Below, piece by piece: positions 19,722 to 28,330 of a stretch of DNA of 64,000 nucleotides (position 1 is the stretch's first letter; each line of letters opens with the position of its first letter). The DNA comes from Pseudoalteromonas luteoviolacea (GTDB taxonomy: Bacteria; Pseudomonadota; Gammaproteobacteria; Enterobacterales; Alteromonadaceae), in assembly GCF_018100925.1 (NCBI RefSeq), contig NZ_JAGJEH010000004.1, positions 310,001 through 374,000 of the forward strand, read 5' to 3'. Both the position numbers and the translations under genes were made by a program. The notes below the pieces were generated by a model. It was not told the origin of the DNA. It did no database searches and worked only from the letters and a program-made list of their open reading frames with translations.

Positions 19722-20809
19722 AGGTAATTGTATTTGCTGGGCCAACAATCTCTGAAAGTGAGGTTATTTCAGTACTCCCCGACGCGTCTGTCCTTCCTCC
19801 CGCAAAACAAGGAGATATACTTAAGGCGAAAGCGCTAAAACCAGATATTATTTTGCTTATTGACGGAACATTTGAGCAGCATCCAGCTGTTTGGCACAAG
19901 GAAATACTGGACGCAATTGACAATAAGGTCGTAGTAATTGGATGCTCGAGTATGGGCGCTTTACGCGCAACTGAGCTTGCTTTGTATGGCATGATTGGGG
20001 TTGGTGAAGTTTTTGAATCCTTTGATTCTGGGAAAATTGAAGATGATGACGAAGTTACTTTACTTCATACTGATAAATCATATGGATACGGGCATATTTC
20101 AGAAGCTCTTGTAGATATAAAATTCACGCTTAAGTCCAGCGTTAAAGCAGGAATTATCAGTGACGAAGTAGCTACATCTATAGAAGGTAAATTGAAAGAA
20201 ACATGGTACCCCTATCGTACCTATACACTTGTATTCGAAACAGCAGCCCAATTCCTTGAGGAAGAAAGCTTAAAGCTGTTCGTTCAATTTGCAAGCAATG
20301 CCCCTTCGTTGAAAAAGCTTGATGCATTTAAAGCGCTGGAGCTTATCAAGACAACAACCGAAAGCAGGTCGGTATTTCCTGCTGCGCCTGACTTTGACTT
20401 TAGCTTTACTGACGCTTGGCAAATGATGCTAGACGAATTCAACGTAGAAGAAAAAGCACCGTATTATTCTAGTCATTTACTGTCCAATACGGCAATAAAC
20501 CATGATGGCTACGAAACTCAAATCTTAAGCCGCTATTTAGCCAAAAAACTCATAAGTGAAGTTTCAAAGGAAGAAACGCTACCAACGATGCACAAAATTG
20601 CGCAAAAATGGGCATGTAGCAGTAATGGACAAACGGATTTCAATAAACTTGGAAAACGTTTAGATAGTTTATCTCTTACGCCTGACGAGTTTATTCAGTT
20701 TATTGAACGGGAAACAGCTTTAGATCTTTTGAAAGCGAAACTCAGTGATCAGTCCAGTTTCGCTATCGATGAAATTTTAAGTTCAGGTGAACTGGATAAG
20801 TTGAACTAA
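19718..20809 (+). CDS. TfuA-like partner of YcaO
   Basis: This 363-residue protein has the TfuA core in its first 180 residues: VFAGPTIS at the N-terminus, DGTFEQHPAVWHKEIL, then CSSMGALRATELALYGMIGVG and DDDEVTLLH. TfuA proteins act with YcaO in backbone thioamidation (thioviridamide-type RiPPs, the McrA thioglycine), probably by recruiting or activating the sulfur donor or the YcaO. The C-terminal half is helical and not recognised. The start overlaps the YcaO stop by four bases. The 3' end overlaps the convergent VOC gene by four bases. Confidence 0.88.
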   Translation: MKVIVFAGPTISESEVISVLPDASVLPPAKQGDILKAKALKPDIILLIDGTFEQHPAVWHKEILDAIDNKVVVIGCSSMGALRATELALYGMIGVGEVFESFDSGKIEDDDEVTLLHTDKSYGYGHISEALVDIKFTLKSSVKAGIISDEVATSIEGKLKETWYPYRTYTLVFETAAQFLEEESLKLFVQFASNAPSLKKLDAFKALELIKTTTESRSVFPAAPDFDFSFTDAWQMMLDEFNVEEKAPYYSSHLLSNTAINHDGYETQILSRYLAKKLISEVSKEETLPTMHKIAQKWACSSNGQTDFNKLGKRLDSLSLTPDEFIQFIERETALDLLKAKLSDQSSFAIDEILSSGELDKLN

Positions 20810-21171
20810 TCTTTCATTTGAATGATTTCAATTACATTTCCACTTGGATCTGCAACAGCAATATAGTGTGCAACAGGACATTCTTGCGCACTTTCATGCA
20901 GCAAATTTAAATTTTTTGCTTTCAAATCAGCTAGCGCGCCTTCAAGATCAGTCGTGACGAGATTAATGATCATTTGAGATTGGTCTGGGTATGTGATCTC
21001 CTTTGGCTGCTCAACTTTATTTAAGATAATTGTTAAATCATCTTTTTTCACATACATAGCTTGCGGTAACAGATCATCTCCTATGACCTCAAAACCAAGT
21101 CCATTAACATAAAAATCTCTCGCGGCTTCTACGTCATGAACACTAACTTGCAATGCAAAAAGCTTTAACAT
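20806..21171 (-). CDS. VOC (glyoxalase/dioxygenase) family protein
   Basis: This 121-residue protein is one VOC unit of two beta-alpha-beta-beta-beta modules, with typical landmarks: FYVNGLGFEVIGDD in the first half and VADPSGNVIEIIQ at the end. A possible metal ligand set is present (H12, E115), but the substrate cannot be read from sequence. VOC members include glyoxalases, dioxygenases and resistance proteins. It lies convergent to tfuA. A resistance or immunity link to the RiPP-like locus is conceivable but not supported beyond position. Confidence 0.85.
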   Translation of the reverse strand: MLKLFALQVSVHDVEAARDFYVNGLGFEVIGDDLLPQAMYVKKDDLTIILNKVEQPKEITYPDQSQMIINLVTTDLEGALADLKAKNLNLLHESAQECPVAHYIAVADPSGNVIEIIQMKD

Positions 21172-21564
21172 ATTTTTCTCTCATTATTTTATTGAAGTTC
21201 ATAATTTAATTAAAATGGGTCCGTAATTCAATATACACATGATTTTAAAAGTAATGTTTTCAATTTATAAGCATACAGTTCAATCACAACTCTTCTGCTC
21301 TGTCGATATCAACACGCGTTTTGTTCATTTTTAAAGCTCTCTTCTCATTTCCACACAAATGCATAAATAAAAAACAGTACTTCAAACAAAGTATGGCCGT
21401 CTCAAAAAATTCTAACGGAGTTATACCTATTAATTCCTATACGAAACCAAAATGGCGCAGCTTAAAAGCCAAGATCTTGGAACTATCGTATTTGACTATT
21501 CACGAAAATCAATCCCAATCAAAAACGGCAAGAGTTTTCGTTCCCTAGCTCTGTCATATCTCGC

Positions 21565-21601
21565 GGCAATCAGGCAATCAGGCAATCAGGCAATCAGGCA
21601 A
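21565..21601 (+). repeat. octanucleotide tandem repeat (GGCAATCA)x4.6
   Basis: There are four complete GGCAATCA copies and a partial fifth. The 8-bp unit is not a multiple of three, so copy-number change would shift any frame through it, but no convincing gene crosses it. Confidence 0.9.
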
Positions 21602-21693
21602 AGATTGTACAATGTGCCAGTTAGGCTAGGAATTCGAGCTAAACCTTTAAAATAGACAACAGTAACTAACAAGGGTTCTATATTTTGACCCTT

Positions 21694-21728
21694 CTAGGCA
21701 CTTATAAATACAAGTACCTAGGCCTTTT
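21694..21728 (+). terminator. hairpin, possible terminator
   Basis: CTAGGCACTT (21694-21703) pairs with AAGTACCTAG (21712-21721) with one mismatch, followed by GCCTTTT. It lies between a gene-free stretch and the 3' end of the SDR gene. T residues follow only on the plus strand. Confidence 0.45.
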
Positions 21729-21769
21729 ATCCCGTTTATTTATATACAAGAATTTTTGTAATCTAGTAT

Positions 21770-22372
21770 TTAAACGAAATCCCTCACATCAAGCACCTGC
21801 CCTGTCATAACCCCTTCTACCGCCGCTTGATAAGTAACTGCCGTATTTGCAGCCGACATACCCGTGCTGCTATCCATACCCATCATTTCCATAGTTTCTT
21901 TTACAAATATAGGGCTTACTGTGTTTATTCTTAAAGAATCACCCAACTCTAAAGCTGCGGCTTTTACAAAAGCGTTGAGTGCACCATTGACCGCACTGAT
22001 GGAAGCAGAGCCAACCATAGGTTCCTCTGAAAGCATGCCTGAGGTCAAAGTTATACTGCCACCTGCGTTGACAAAACCGGCTCCGACTCTATACAAATTG
22101 ATTTGACCCATCAGTTTATTTTGCCAACCTAGCTGATACTGCTCATCAGTTAACTCATTTAATGGAGCAAAGGCGGCCATACCTGTGGTTGAAATTATGG
22201 CATCTACTTTTCCCACTTTTTCAAACAGCGCCTGAATTGACAATTTACTTTGTAAATCCACCTGAAATTCACCATCTTTATGACCTACTGTGAGCACTTC
22301 ATGCGATTGTGCTAAACGCGCATGGACCGCTTTGCCAATAGTACCTGTTGCGCCAATCAATAAAACTTTCAT
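21770..22372 (-). CDS. short-chain dehydrogenase/reductase
   Basis: This 200-residue Rossmann-fold oxidoreductase has the nucleotide loop GATGTIGKAV (res 7-16) and the SDR middle region ISTTGMAAF. The usual Tyr-x-x-x-Lys is not obvious: the equivalent stretch reads SGMLSEEPMVGSASISAVNGALNAF, so this is an atypical SDR with a divergent active site. The start is taken at the second ATG, six bases inside the longest frame, because GGAG stands six bases upstream of it. It diverges from a LysR regulator 112 bases away, which probably controls it. Confidence 0.85.
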   Translation of the reverse strand: MKVLLIGATGTIGKAVHARLAQSHEVLTVGHKDGEFQVDLQSKLSIQALFEKVGKVDAIISTTGMAAFAPLNELTDEQYQLGWQNKLMGQINLYRVGAGFVNAGGSITLTSGMLSEEPMVGSASISAVNGALNAFVKAAALELGDSLRINTVSPIFVKETMEMMGMDSSTGMSAANTAVTYQAAVEGVMTGQVLDVRDFV

Positions 22373-22484
22373 AGTCATTCTCCAAATTTAATATGTTGCT
22401 TTGCTTTGATGAATGCAGTGTAGATAATTCAGTAAATATGATAAATAATGAAGAAATAAACTCTCTTTTCACTTTTAATGCACA

Positions 22485-23363
22485 ATGAATCTATTTAAAT
22501 CTATGTTGGTATTCCAAAAGGTGTGTGAGTTAGGTAGTTTTAGCCAAGCCGCAGACCAACTGAACTTAGTCACTTCTGCGGTAAGTCGCCAAGTGAACGA
22601 ACTTGAAAAACACTTTGGCGTGAGGTTACTGCAAAGAACTACCCGTTCAGTTACACTCACAGCAGATGGACGTCAATATCTTACAAAAATATCTGAAATA
22701 ACAGACAGTGTGCAGGCGTTGGAAGCAATTCATAAAGGCGATGTAGTTTACAGTGACCATATTCAACTCACAGTCCCGCCAATCCTCAGTAAAGTGGTAC
22801 TTACCCCCTTATATACCTCACTACTAAAGAAACACCCTGAAATTTCAATTTCAATCACCCAAATTAATCGAACCATTAATCTCGTAGAAGAAGGTTATGA
22901 CTTTGCGATTAGAGTCGGACAATTGGAAGACTCCAATCTAGTCGCCAGAAGTATCTCTGAGCTGAAACTCGCTTTGGTCGCAAGTCCAGAGTATTTGAAT
23001 ACACATGGCCAGCTCAATCATCCGAAAGAGTTACCGCAACACAATTGCTTGATAAATACAATGCTCACACACCCTAAGCGCTGGGCATTCAAAGAGCACA
23101 AACGTTCTTTCACTGTAAAAGTAGATGGGCAATATGATGTAAATGATGATTCAGCACTTTGCGAAATGGCGCGTGCAGGACTTGGCATAGCCTATCTGCC
23201 CCTTCAGATTGTTGACGCGCATCTATCAACTGGTGAACTTGTCCAAGTTCTATCGGATTATACAGTCGAGCCTCTACCCATTTCGTTGGTATATCCACAC
23301 CGCCAATTACTCAGCCCTGCTAAACGAAAATTAATTGAATACCTGACGGGCGCGTTTTCTTAA
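22485..23363 (+). CDS. LysR-family transcriptional regulator
   Basis: This 292-residue regulator has an N-terminal winged HTH (FQKVCELGSFSQAADQLNLV then SAVSRQVNELEKHFGVRLLQ) and a periplasmic-binding-like effector domain from about residue 90. It is divergent from the SDR gene, a common LysR arrangement, and is likely to act on the shared 110-base intergenic region. It resembles the CrgA/AaeR-type LysR group. The effector is unknown. Confidence 0.93.
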   Translation: MNLFKSMLVFQKVCELGSFSQAADQLNLVTSAVSRQVNELEKHFGVRLLQRTTRSVTLTADGRQYLTKISEITDSVQALEAIHKGDVVYSDHIQLTVPPILSKVVLTPLYTSLLKKHPEISISITQINRTINLVEEGYDFAIRVGQLEDSNLVARSISELKLALVASPEYLNTHGQLNHPKELPQHNCLINTMLTHPKRWAFKEHKRSFTVKVDGQYDVNDDSALCEMARAGLGIAYLPLQIVDAHLSTGELVQVLSDYTVEPLPISLVYPHRQLLSPAKRKLIEYLTGAFS

Positions 23364-23394
23364 ATACTTGCTTGTTGCTCTTGCTTATAAGTGA

Positions 23395-25161
23395 TTAACG
23401 CAGAGCCGCTTGCGCACTTTTCAACTTATTTAGCCACATATCTCGTAATGCTACTTCATGAATCAGTTCACTATACATTTCTACAGCAAAGATGTTGTCA
23501 TTGGTATCTGGCAACCATCCACTATCCAATAACTTGAATATTGACGTAGTTAATTGTTCAGGATCTTCGTTTAGGGAATACCAAAAAGGTTGATATCGAA
23601 TATCCAATTTCGTCGGCCCATTTAAATGTTCAGCAATAAGTGCCCTTATTTCCTGCACCTTACGCCTGTTTTCCACCTTCTTCAAAATCATTGCATAAAG
23701 CAAATAAACACCAACATGTTCGCTAACGTTTCGATTCAATCTGCTAACTGAATTAAAGTGCTTTTCAAATAGCTGCTTTGCGACACTATACTGCCTAGTT
23801 TGATAAAGCCCCATGATATATGGCATTGCATAGTGATTGTCTTCTGGGGCCAGTAAATATCGCTGCTTTAATAAATCAATTGCGCCCTGTTTATCTTGTT
23901 GGTACCACTTTAACCCTGCACGTACGTATAGGTTAAATGACGTCACGTTTTGCCGCGTTATTTGGATTTCTTCCGATTTTTGTATTGCTTCTTCTAAGTT
24001 TCCAGTACTCAGTAAAAACAAAATATGCGAGAGCTTATGCAAAGGATACACTCGACTGTACTCTGTCATGTGTTTTTCGTACCAAGCTTTATACGCTTTC
24101 GCTCTTTGCTTGTTTAGCAGGTAAAAATCTAATTGATAAAGCGCAATGTGTTTAACATGGGGCGCGATTTCAACACTACGCTCAAAATACTTTCGTGCAT
24201 TTTTTAAATCTCGACGATTCAAGTAGGTGTATGCTAATCCTCTTAGCACCGTAGGGTTGTTAGGGGCTAGCCTAAATGCTTTTAAATGGGCATCTAGCGC
24301 TTTATCTAGATTGTTTTTCTCTCGGTGAAAGCGTCCGTACCAATGCCAAAGCATGGGTGATTCATTTGACAAAGAAAGTGCTTGGTCAAAATACACTTTC
24401 GCTTGATCAAACTTTCTACTCAGGGTCTCTAATCTTGCTAGCGAAGTAAGTACATCTGCATTGTTGCTATCAAGCTCTAATGCCTTAAATAAAAGTGGTC
24501 GGCATAAAGCATCTACCCGTGATTCAGGCAGTGAGCCATATATTGCTAAAGCCATATGCGTATTACATAAACCACTCATCGCCACAGCATGCTCAGGACT
24601 TACTTCCAAAACTTCCGTATAAATTTGTTTCGCCTTGGTAATTCTCTCAGGAAGTTTAGATTTAGTAAGGTGCTCAGCTAAAGATACAGCTTCAAAGTGA
24701 GGGTCACTTTTTGAATCAGCTTGATTTTTTTGGCCAAACACATAGATAGCCAGCAAAATTAAAAATAACGTAAATATGGCCCCTACATACAGATACGCGT
24801 GTGTCTTTTTATCAACCACGTTGGAGTCTAAATTGAACACGTCAATTTCAGTAGACAGCCGATACCCTTGACCAGAAATGCGTTCAATATAGTCAATGTC
24901 GCTTTCTTCATTGAGCACTTTTCTAAGCATTGCTACCGCTTGATAGACAGAATTGTCTGACACCACTCTGTCCGGCCAAACTCGTTGGGCAAGCTCATCA
25001 ACGCTTAAAGGGCTATTGCGATGTTCAATCAAGGTCGTAAGAAGCGCCATCACTTTTGGCGTCACAACATATACGTTAGGCGAAGCCGTAAGCTGTATTT
25101 TGTTTAATTTAGGTATTACAACCCACTTCCCAACTCGAATACTTTCTGGCTCTGAATTCAT
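23395..25161 (-). CDS. CadC/ToxR-like membrane transcriptional regulator with TPR domain
   Basis: This 588-residue protein opens with an OmpR/PhoB-type winged helix (about 8-105, with VYQAVAMLRKVLNEES and RISGQGYRL). One membrane helix follows (about 122-143). A periplasmic domain of at least eight TPR-like helical pairs extends from about 190 to 560. This is the architecture of ToxR-like one-component regulators, which sense outside the cytoplasm and bind DNA inside. It diverges from the exported amidohydrolase with about 115 bases between and may control it. It appears intact. Confidence 0.88.
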   Translation of the reverse strand: MNSEPESIRVGKWVVIPKLNKIQLTASPNVYVVTPKVMALLTTLIEHRNSPLSVDELAQRVWPDRVVSDNSVYQAVAMLRKVLNEESDIDYIERISGQGYRLSTEIDVFNLDSNVVDKKTHAYLYVGAIFTLFLILLAIYVFGQKNQADSKSDPHFEAVSLAEHLTKSKLPERITKAKQIYTEVLEVSPEHAVAMSGLCNTHMALAIYGSLPESRVDALCRPLLFKALELDSNNADVLTSLARLETLSRKFDQAKVYFDQALSLSNESPMLWHWYGRFHREKNNLDKALDAHLKAFRLAPNNPTVLRGLAYTYLNRRDLKNARKYFERSVEIAPHVKHIALYQLDFYLLNKQRAKAYKAWYEKHMTEYSRVYPLHKLSHILFLLSTGNLEEAIQKSEEIQITRQNVTSFNLYVRAGLKWYQQDKQGAIDLLKQRYLLAPEDNHYAMPYIMGLYQTRQYSVAKQLFEKHFNSVSRLNRNVSEHVGVYLLYAMILKKVENRRKVQEIRALIAEHLNGPTKLDIRYQPFWYSLNEDPEQLTTSIFKLLDSGWLPDTNDNIFAVEMYSELIHEVALRDMWLNKLKSAQAALR

Positions 25162-25278
25162 ATTAGATTTTGTTTTTATTGCTTTTTATTTTTTTAAGAC
25201 AAATTTAAGATTTATATTATTCGTTTTTCATTACATCAATAACCGTTTTTATAAACTCAGCGTAACAACGGAGGTCTT

Positions 25279-26766
25279 ATGAAAAAAAATATCCAACTTA
25301 CTGCTCTATTGATTACTACCAACCTAGCTTACGCTGAAGTTGACTTACTGATCACTGATGCAACGATTATATCACCGATAACCCAAAGCGAAGTATCAAT
25401 AAAAACCAATCATTGGCTATCAATTAACGAGGGGCGAATAATTGAGGTTTCTGATAAAGCGAAAAAGCCACCAGCCAAAAAAATCATAAATGCAAATGGA
25501 CAATTTTTAATTCCCGGGTTAACCGATAGCCATACACATTTGCGAACTATGCCTGGACTTTTAAAAACAGACAAAGACGCCCCAAAAATGCAAACAGCCT
25601 ATTTAAAACGTCAAGGTAGCAACTACTTGTACTATGGCGTGACGCAAGTAGTAGACCCTGCAAATACAGCGCAGGGCATTGCCAGCTTTAAAGAACTTAA
25701 CATGTCACCAAATGCCTATTTTTGTGGTGCAATGCCTATATATCAGGGCTACTCAGCTCAAGGCATTAAATATCAGCACCTTAATGAGCGTAGGCCTTAT
25801 TATGTTCATCAACATGGCGACCCAACTCACCTAAACACGCCTTCCGTTAACTCCCTGCACGAAGCCCAAGCAGTTGTCAAAAGATTAAAAAAAGACGGGG
25901 CAATCTGTGCCAAAATATTTTTAGAAGATGGGTTTGATAAAGCGACAAATATTCGTCTCATTAATAATGAAAATGTAGAACAAATAGTTGATGAAGCAAA
26001 TCGCCAAAATTTGCCAGTGATGGTTCACGCCAATGCGACTGACATGCATTCTGTAGCACTAAATAGTCATGTTGATATTTTGGCCCATGGCATTTGGAAT
26101 TGGCTGGATGAACATCAGCAAGGGGACGATATTTCCCTCGCTTTGCCAAAAAATGTTCAACGAGTTGCTGATGGGATCTTAACAGCCCAAACTTACTACC
26201 AGCCTTCATTAAATGTTATGCGCAGTCTAACTGATGTAATGGTGCCCAACCATTTGGACAACCCAAAATACAAAACAGTTTTACCTAGCTGGCAAATTAG
26301 CTGGTATACCTCAGCGGATGGTCAGTGGTTTGCTCGCGAAATGTTATCCGGCTGGCAAGGTCTGACGCACCAACAAAAAATTGATTATTTACGCAGCAAA
26401 CAAATTAACGGTAAACGTGTTTTAAATTACCTTTACAAAAATGGCGGGAAAATATTACTAGGCTCAGACACGCCACCAGCCCCGACCTACGCATCCCAGC
26501 CTGGGTTATCTACTTTTTGGGAGTTACAAGATATGCATGATTCGGGCGTTGACCTAGTCGGACTGCTAGCCAGCGCCACAATAAATAATGCAAAGGCATA
26601 CGGGTTGGAGTCAAAATATGGAACAATTCAACCGGGTAAAATCGCAAACATTTTGCTGCTCAATTCCAATCCTCTAGTATCCGTCGATGCATATGACGAT
26701 ATCCATAGTATCATCCTAAACGGCAATGCGCACAAAAGAGAAATCTTTCATATTCGCAATTTGTGA
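25279..26766 (+). CDS. exported amidohydrolase-family enzyme
   Basis: This 495-residue metal-dependent hydrolase of the imidazolonepropionase/dihydroorotase-like superfamily has a signal peptide (cleaved near NLAYA-EV). Metal ligands are visible: DSHTH in the first strand, a Lys candidate in AKIFLEDG, HANATD, ILAHGIWNW and the late Asp in LGSDTPP. The N- and C-terminal small beta domains are complete (GTIQPGKIANILLLN). The substrate could be a cyclic amide or an acyl dipeptide. It faces the CadC-like regulator and is convergent with a cupin. Confidence 0.88.
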   Translation: MKKNIQLTALLITTNLAYAEVDLLITDATIISPITQSEVSIKTNHWLSINEGRIIEVSDKAKKPPAKKIINANGQFLIPGLTDSHTHLRTMPGLLKTDKDAPKMQTAYLKRQGSNYLYYGVTQVVDPANTAQGIASFKELNMSPNAYFCGAMPIYQGYSAQGIKYQHLNERRPYYVHQHGDPTHLNTPSVNSLHEAQAVVKRLKKDGAICAKIFLEDGFDKATNIRLINNENVEQIVDEANRQNLPVMVHANATDMHSVALNSHVDILAHGIWNWLDEHQQGDDISLALPKNVQRVADGILTAQTYYQPSLNVMRSLTDVMVPNHLDNPKYKTVLPSWQISWYTSADGQWFAREMLSGWQGLTHQQKIDYLRSKQINGKRVLNYLYKNGGKILLGSDTPPAPTYASQPGLSTFWELQDMHDSGVDLVGLLASATINNAKAYGLESKYGTIQPGKIANILLLNSNPLVSVDAYDDIHSIILNGNAHKREIFHIRNL

Positions 26767-26781
26767 TTGTATTGAATTTTA

Positions 26782-26812
26782 CCCAGTATTGAGTGCCTAC
26801 CTCAATGCTGGG
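26782..26812. terminator. bidirectional hairpin between convergent genes
   Basis: CCCAGTATTGAG and CTCAATGCTGGG pair with one wobble around a 7-base loop, between the amidohydrolase and cupin stop codons. The T-run is weak on both sides. Confidence 0.55.
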
Positions 26813-26817
26813 GTCAT

Positions 26818-27186
26818 CTATATCCATATATCATTTTGTGCGGTCAACTTGCCACCTGCATCTCCTGTGTTAACAACACCTTTTGGCTCAATGAGTAAAA
26901 TTTCACACTCTTTTTCCGCTACTGGTTTATGCTGCTCTCCCTTTTTCACCACAAGCATTTCTCCACTATTAAGCGTTACAACTCTATTTTCGAAATGAAT
27001 GTCCAACCGCCCTTTTAAAACTAAAAACAATTCATCGGTATCATCGTGCTGATGCCACGTAAACTCTCCCAGTACTTTGACCACTTTTATTTGGTAATCA
27101 TTGATCTGCCCAATAACTTTAGGTGACCAATGTTCTTCAAAAAGAGCCAGTTTTTGAGCCAAATTAACTGCGACGTAATCATTCAT
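26818..27186 (-). CDS. cupin-domain protein
   Basis: This small 122-residue beta-barrel cupin contains WHQHDDTDELFLVLKGRLD (first cupin motif with two His and a Glu) and GEMLVVKKGEQHKPVA (second motif with the distal His), so a metal site is likely complete. Small cupins of this kind are isomerases, dioxygenases or sensors, and no finer call is possible. An AAGGAG ribosome site precedes the ATG. It is divergent from a LysR gene less than 100 bases away that may regulate it. Confidence 0.85.
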   Translation of the reverse strand: MNDYVAVNLAQKLALFEEHWSPKVIGQINDYQIKVVKVLGEFTWHQHDDTDELFLVLKGRLDIHFENRVVTLNSGEMLVVKKGEQHKPVAEKECEILLIEPKGVVNTGDAGGKLTAQNDIWI

Positions 27187-27284
27187 GTATAAAGCTCCTT
27201 ACATTGACTTACTTGTAGATTAAGTTGCATTCAAGCATGAATCAAATGTACATTTTTCAGATAAATATGAATATGGTACATATT

Positions 27285-28208
27285 ATGAATCTAAGACAAT
27301 TTGACCAAAACCTATGGTTAGTACTTGATGCGCTATACCAGACTCAAAGTGTATCCGATGCTGCAAAAAGTTTAAGTTTGAGCCAATCCGCGATGAGCCA
27401 TGCTTTAAAAAGGCTTCGAATTGCATTTAACGATCCTCTTTTTGTTAGAGAGAACGGTAAAATGCTTCCAACACAAAAGGCGCTAAATATACAACCACTC
27501 GCACAGCAAGGCCTTGCACTACTCAACCAAGTTGCGATTGGTCTTGATAGCTTTTGTAAAAATACGTCAAACAGACAGTTTGTTATCGCTGCCACCGACT
27601 TTACAACTAAGCTATTTATTTACCCTTTGCTCAATAAGTTATCCTCACTTAACTACAATATTCGAATCAAGGTCATAGATCTCAGGTCAGAAATCCCAAT
27701 CAAAGCGTTGTCGTCCAATCATATCGACTTGGTACTGACGTTTAGTCATGCACACGCTTTCGACAATAATCTTAGCCAACAAAAATTAATTTCTGGACAC
27801 TATCGTGTCATTGCTAGAAAACAACACCCGCTCGTTTCGAAAGAACTCTCTTTAGAGCATTACTTAAGTGCAAAGCATGTACTTGTCTCTCCTTGGGGGG
27901 CTGAAACTGGCAGTTTAGACAATGAACTGAAAAAACTCGGAAAGTATCGGCATATAGCGGCCACAGTCCCACAACTTATGAATGTGGCAGAACTTGTAAG
28001 CAATGGAGATTTAATCGCTACGGTCCCCGCTCTCTCTATCAGGCAACATGAAATAAAAAATGTACAGATATTAGAACCGCCTATCGCATTACCTGACTAT
28101 AAATTGTTCATGGTCTGGCATCCATCCTATAACTTAGACCAAGGTCTAATATGGCTGAGATCTGAGCTTGAAACTATTGCAGCACAAATACTTGAAGGTT
28201 TTTCATAG
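27285..28208 (+). CDS. LysR-family transcriptional regulator (NodD-like subgroup)
   Basis: The N-terminus is MNLRQFDQNLWLVLDALYQT, followed by the HTH AAKSLSLSQSAMSHALKRLR, typical of the NodD/LeuO-like LysR group. The effector domain runs from about residue 90 to the end. The ATG at 27285 gives 307 residues starting at the usual family point. Upstream in-frame ATGs back to 27225 would add an unusual Met-rich tail over a promoter-like region with repeated GTACAT. It diverges from the cupin gene. Confidence 0.9.
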   Translation: MNLRQFDQNLWLVLDALYQTQSVSDAAKSLSLSQSAMSHALKRLRIAFNDPLFVRENGKMLPTQKALNIQPLAQQGLALLNQVAIGLDSFCKNTSNRQFVIAATDFTTKLFIYPLLNKLSSLNYNIRIKVIDLRSEIPIKALSSNHIDLVLTFSHAHAFDNNLSQQKLISGHYRVIARKQHPLVSKELSLEHYLSAKHVLVSPWGAETGSLDNELKKLGKYRHIAATVPQLMNVAELVSNGDLIATVPALSIRQHEIKNVQILEPPIALPDYKLFMVWHPSYNLDQGLIWLRSELETIAAQILEGFS

Positions 28209-28330
28209 TCATGCGTCCGACACCCTGTTTACATATTTAGAACAAAAATATTGCGCTTGAGTTTTATTTGTGACAACTTCTAAGGCAGGCAAAGCCGTTA
28301 AAATAAAAAATAATTATAGAGTAGTAAGTT

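Larger units (their letters stand above)
21172..21769. other. 600-base intergenic stretch with repeats, no firm gene
   Basis: Short plus-strand frames exist (for example 21391-21546 and 21452-21655) but have no recognisable protein, no clear ribosome site and overlap each other. The stretch holds an octamer tandem repeat and a hairpin, annotated separately. Confidence 0.5.

Noticed and set aside
21321..21655. Two overlapping plus-strand frames beside the octamer repeat
   Set aside because: They overlap each other in different frames, lack ribosome sites and show no family features.
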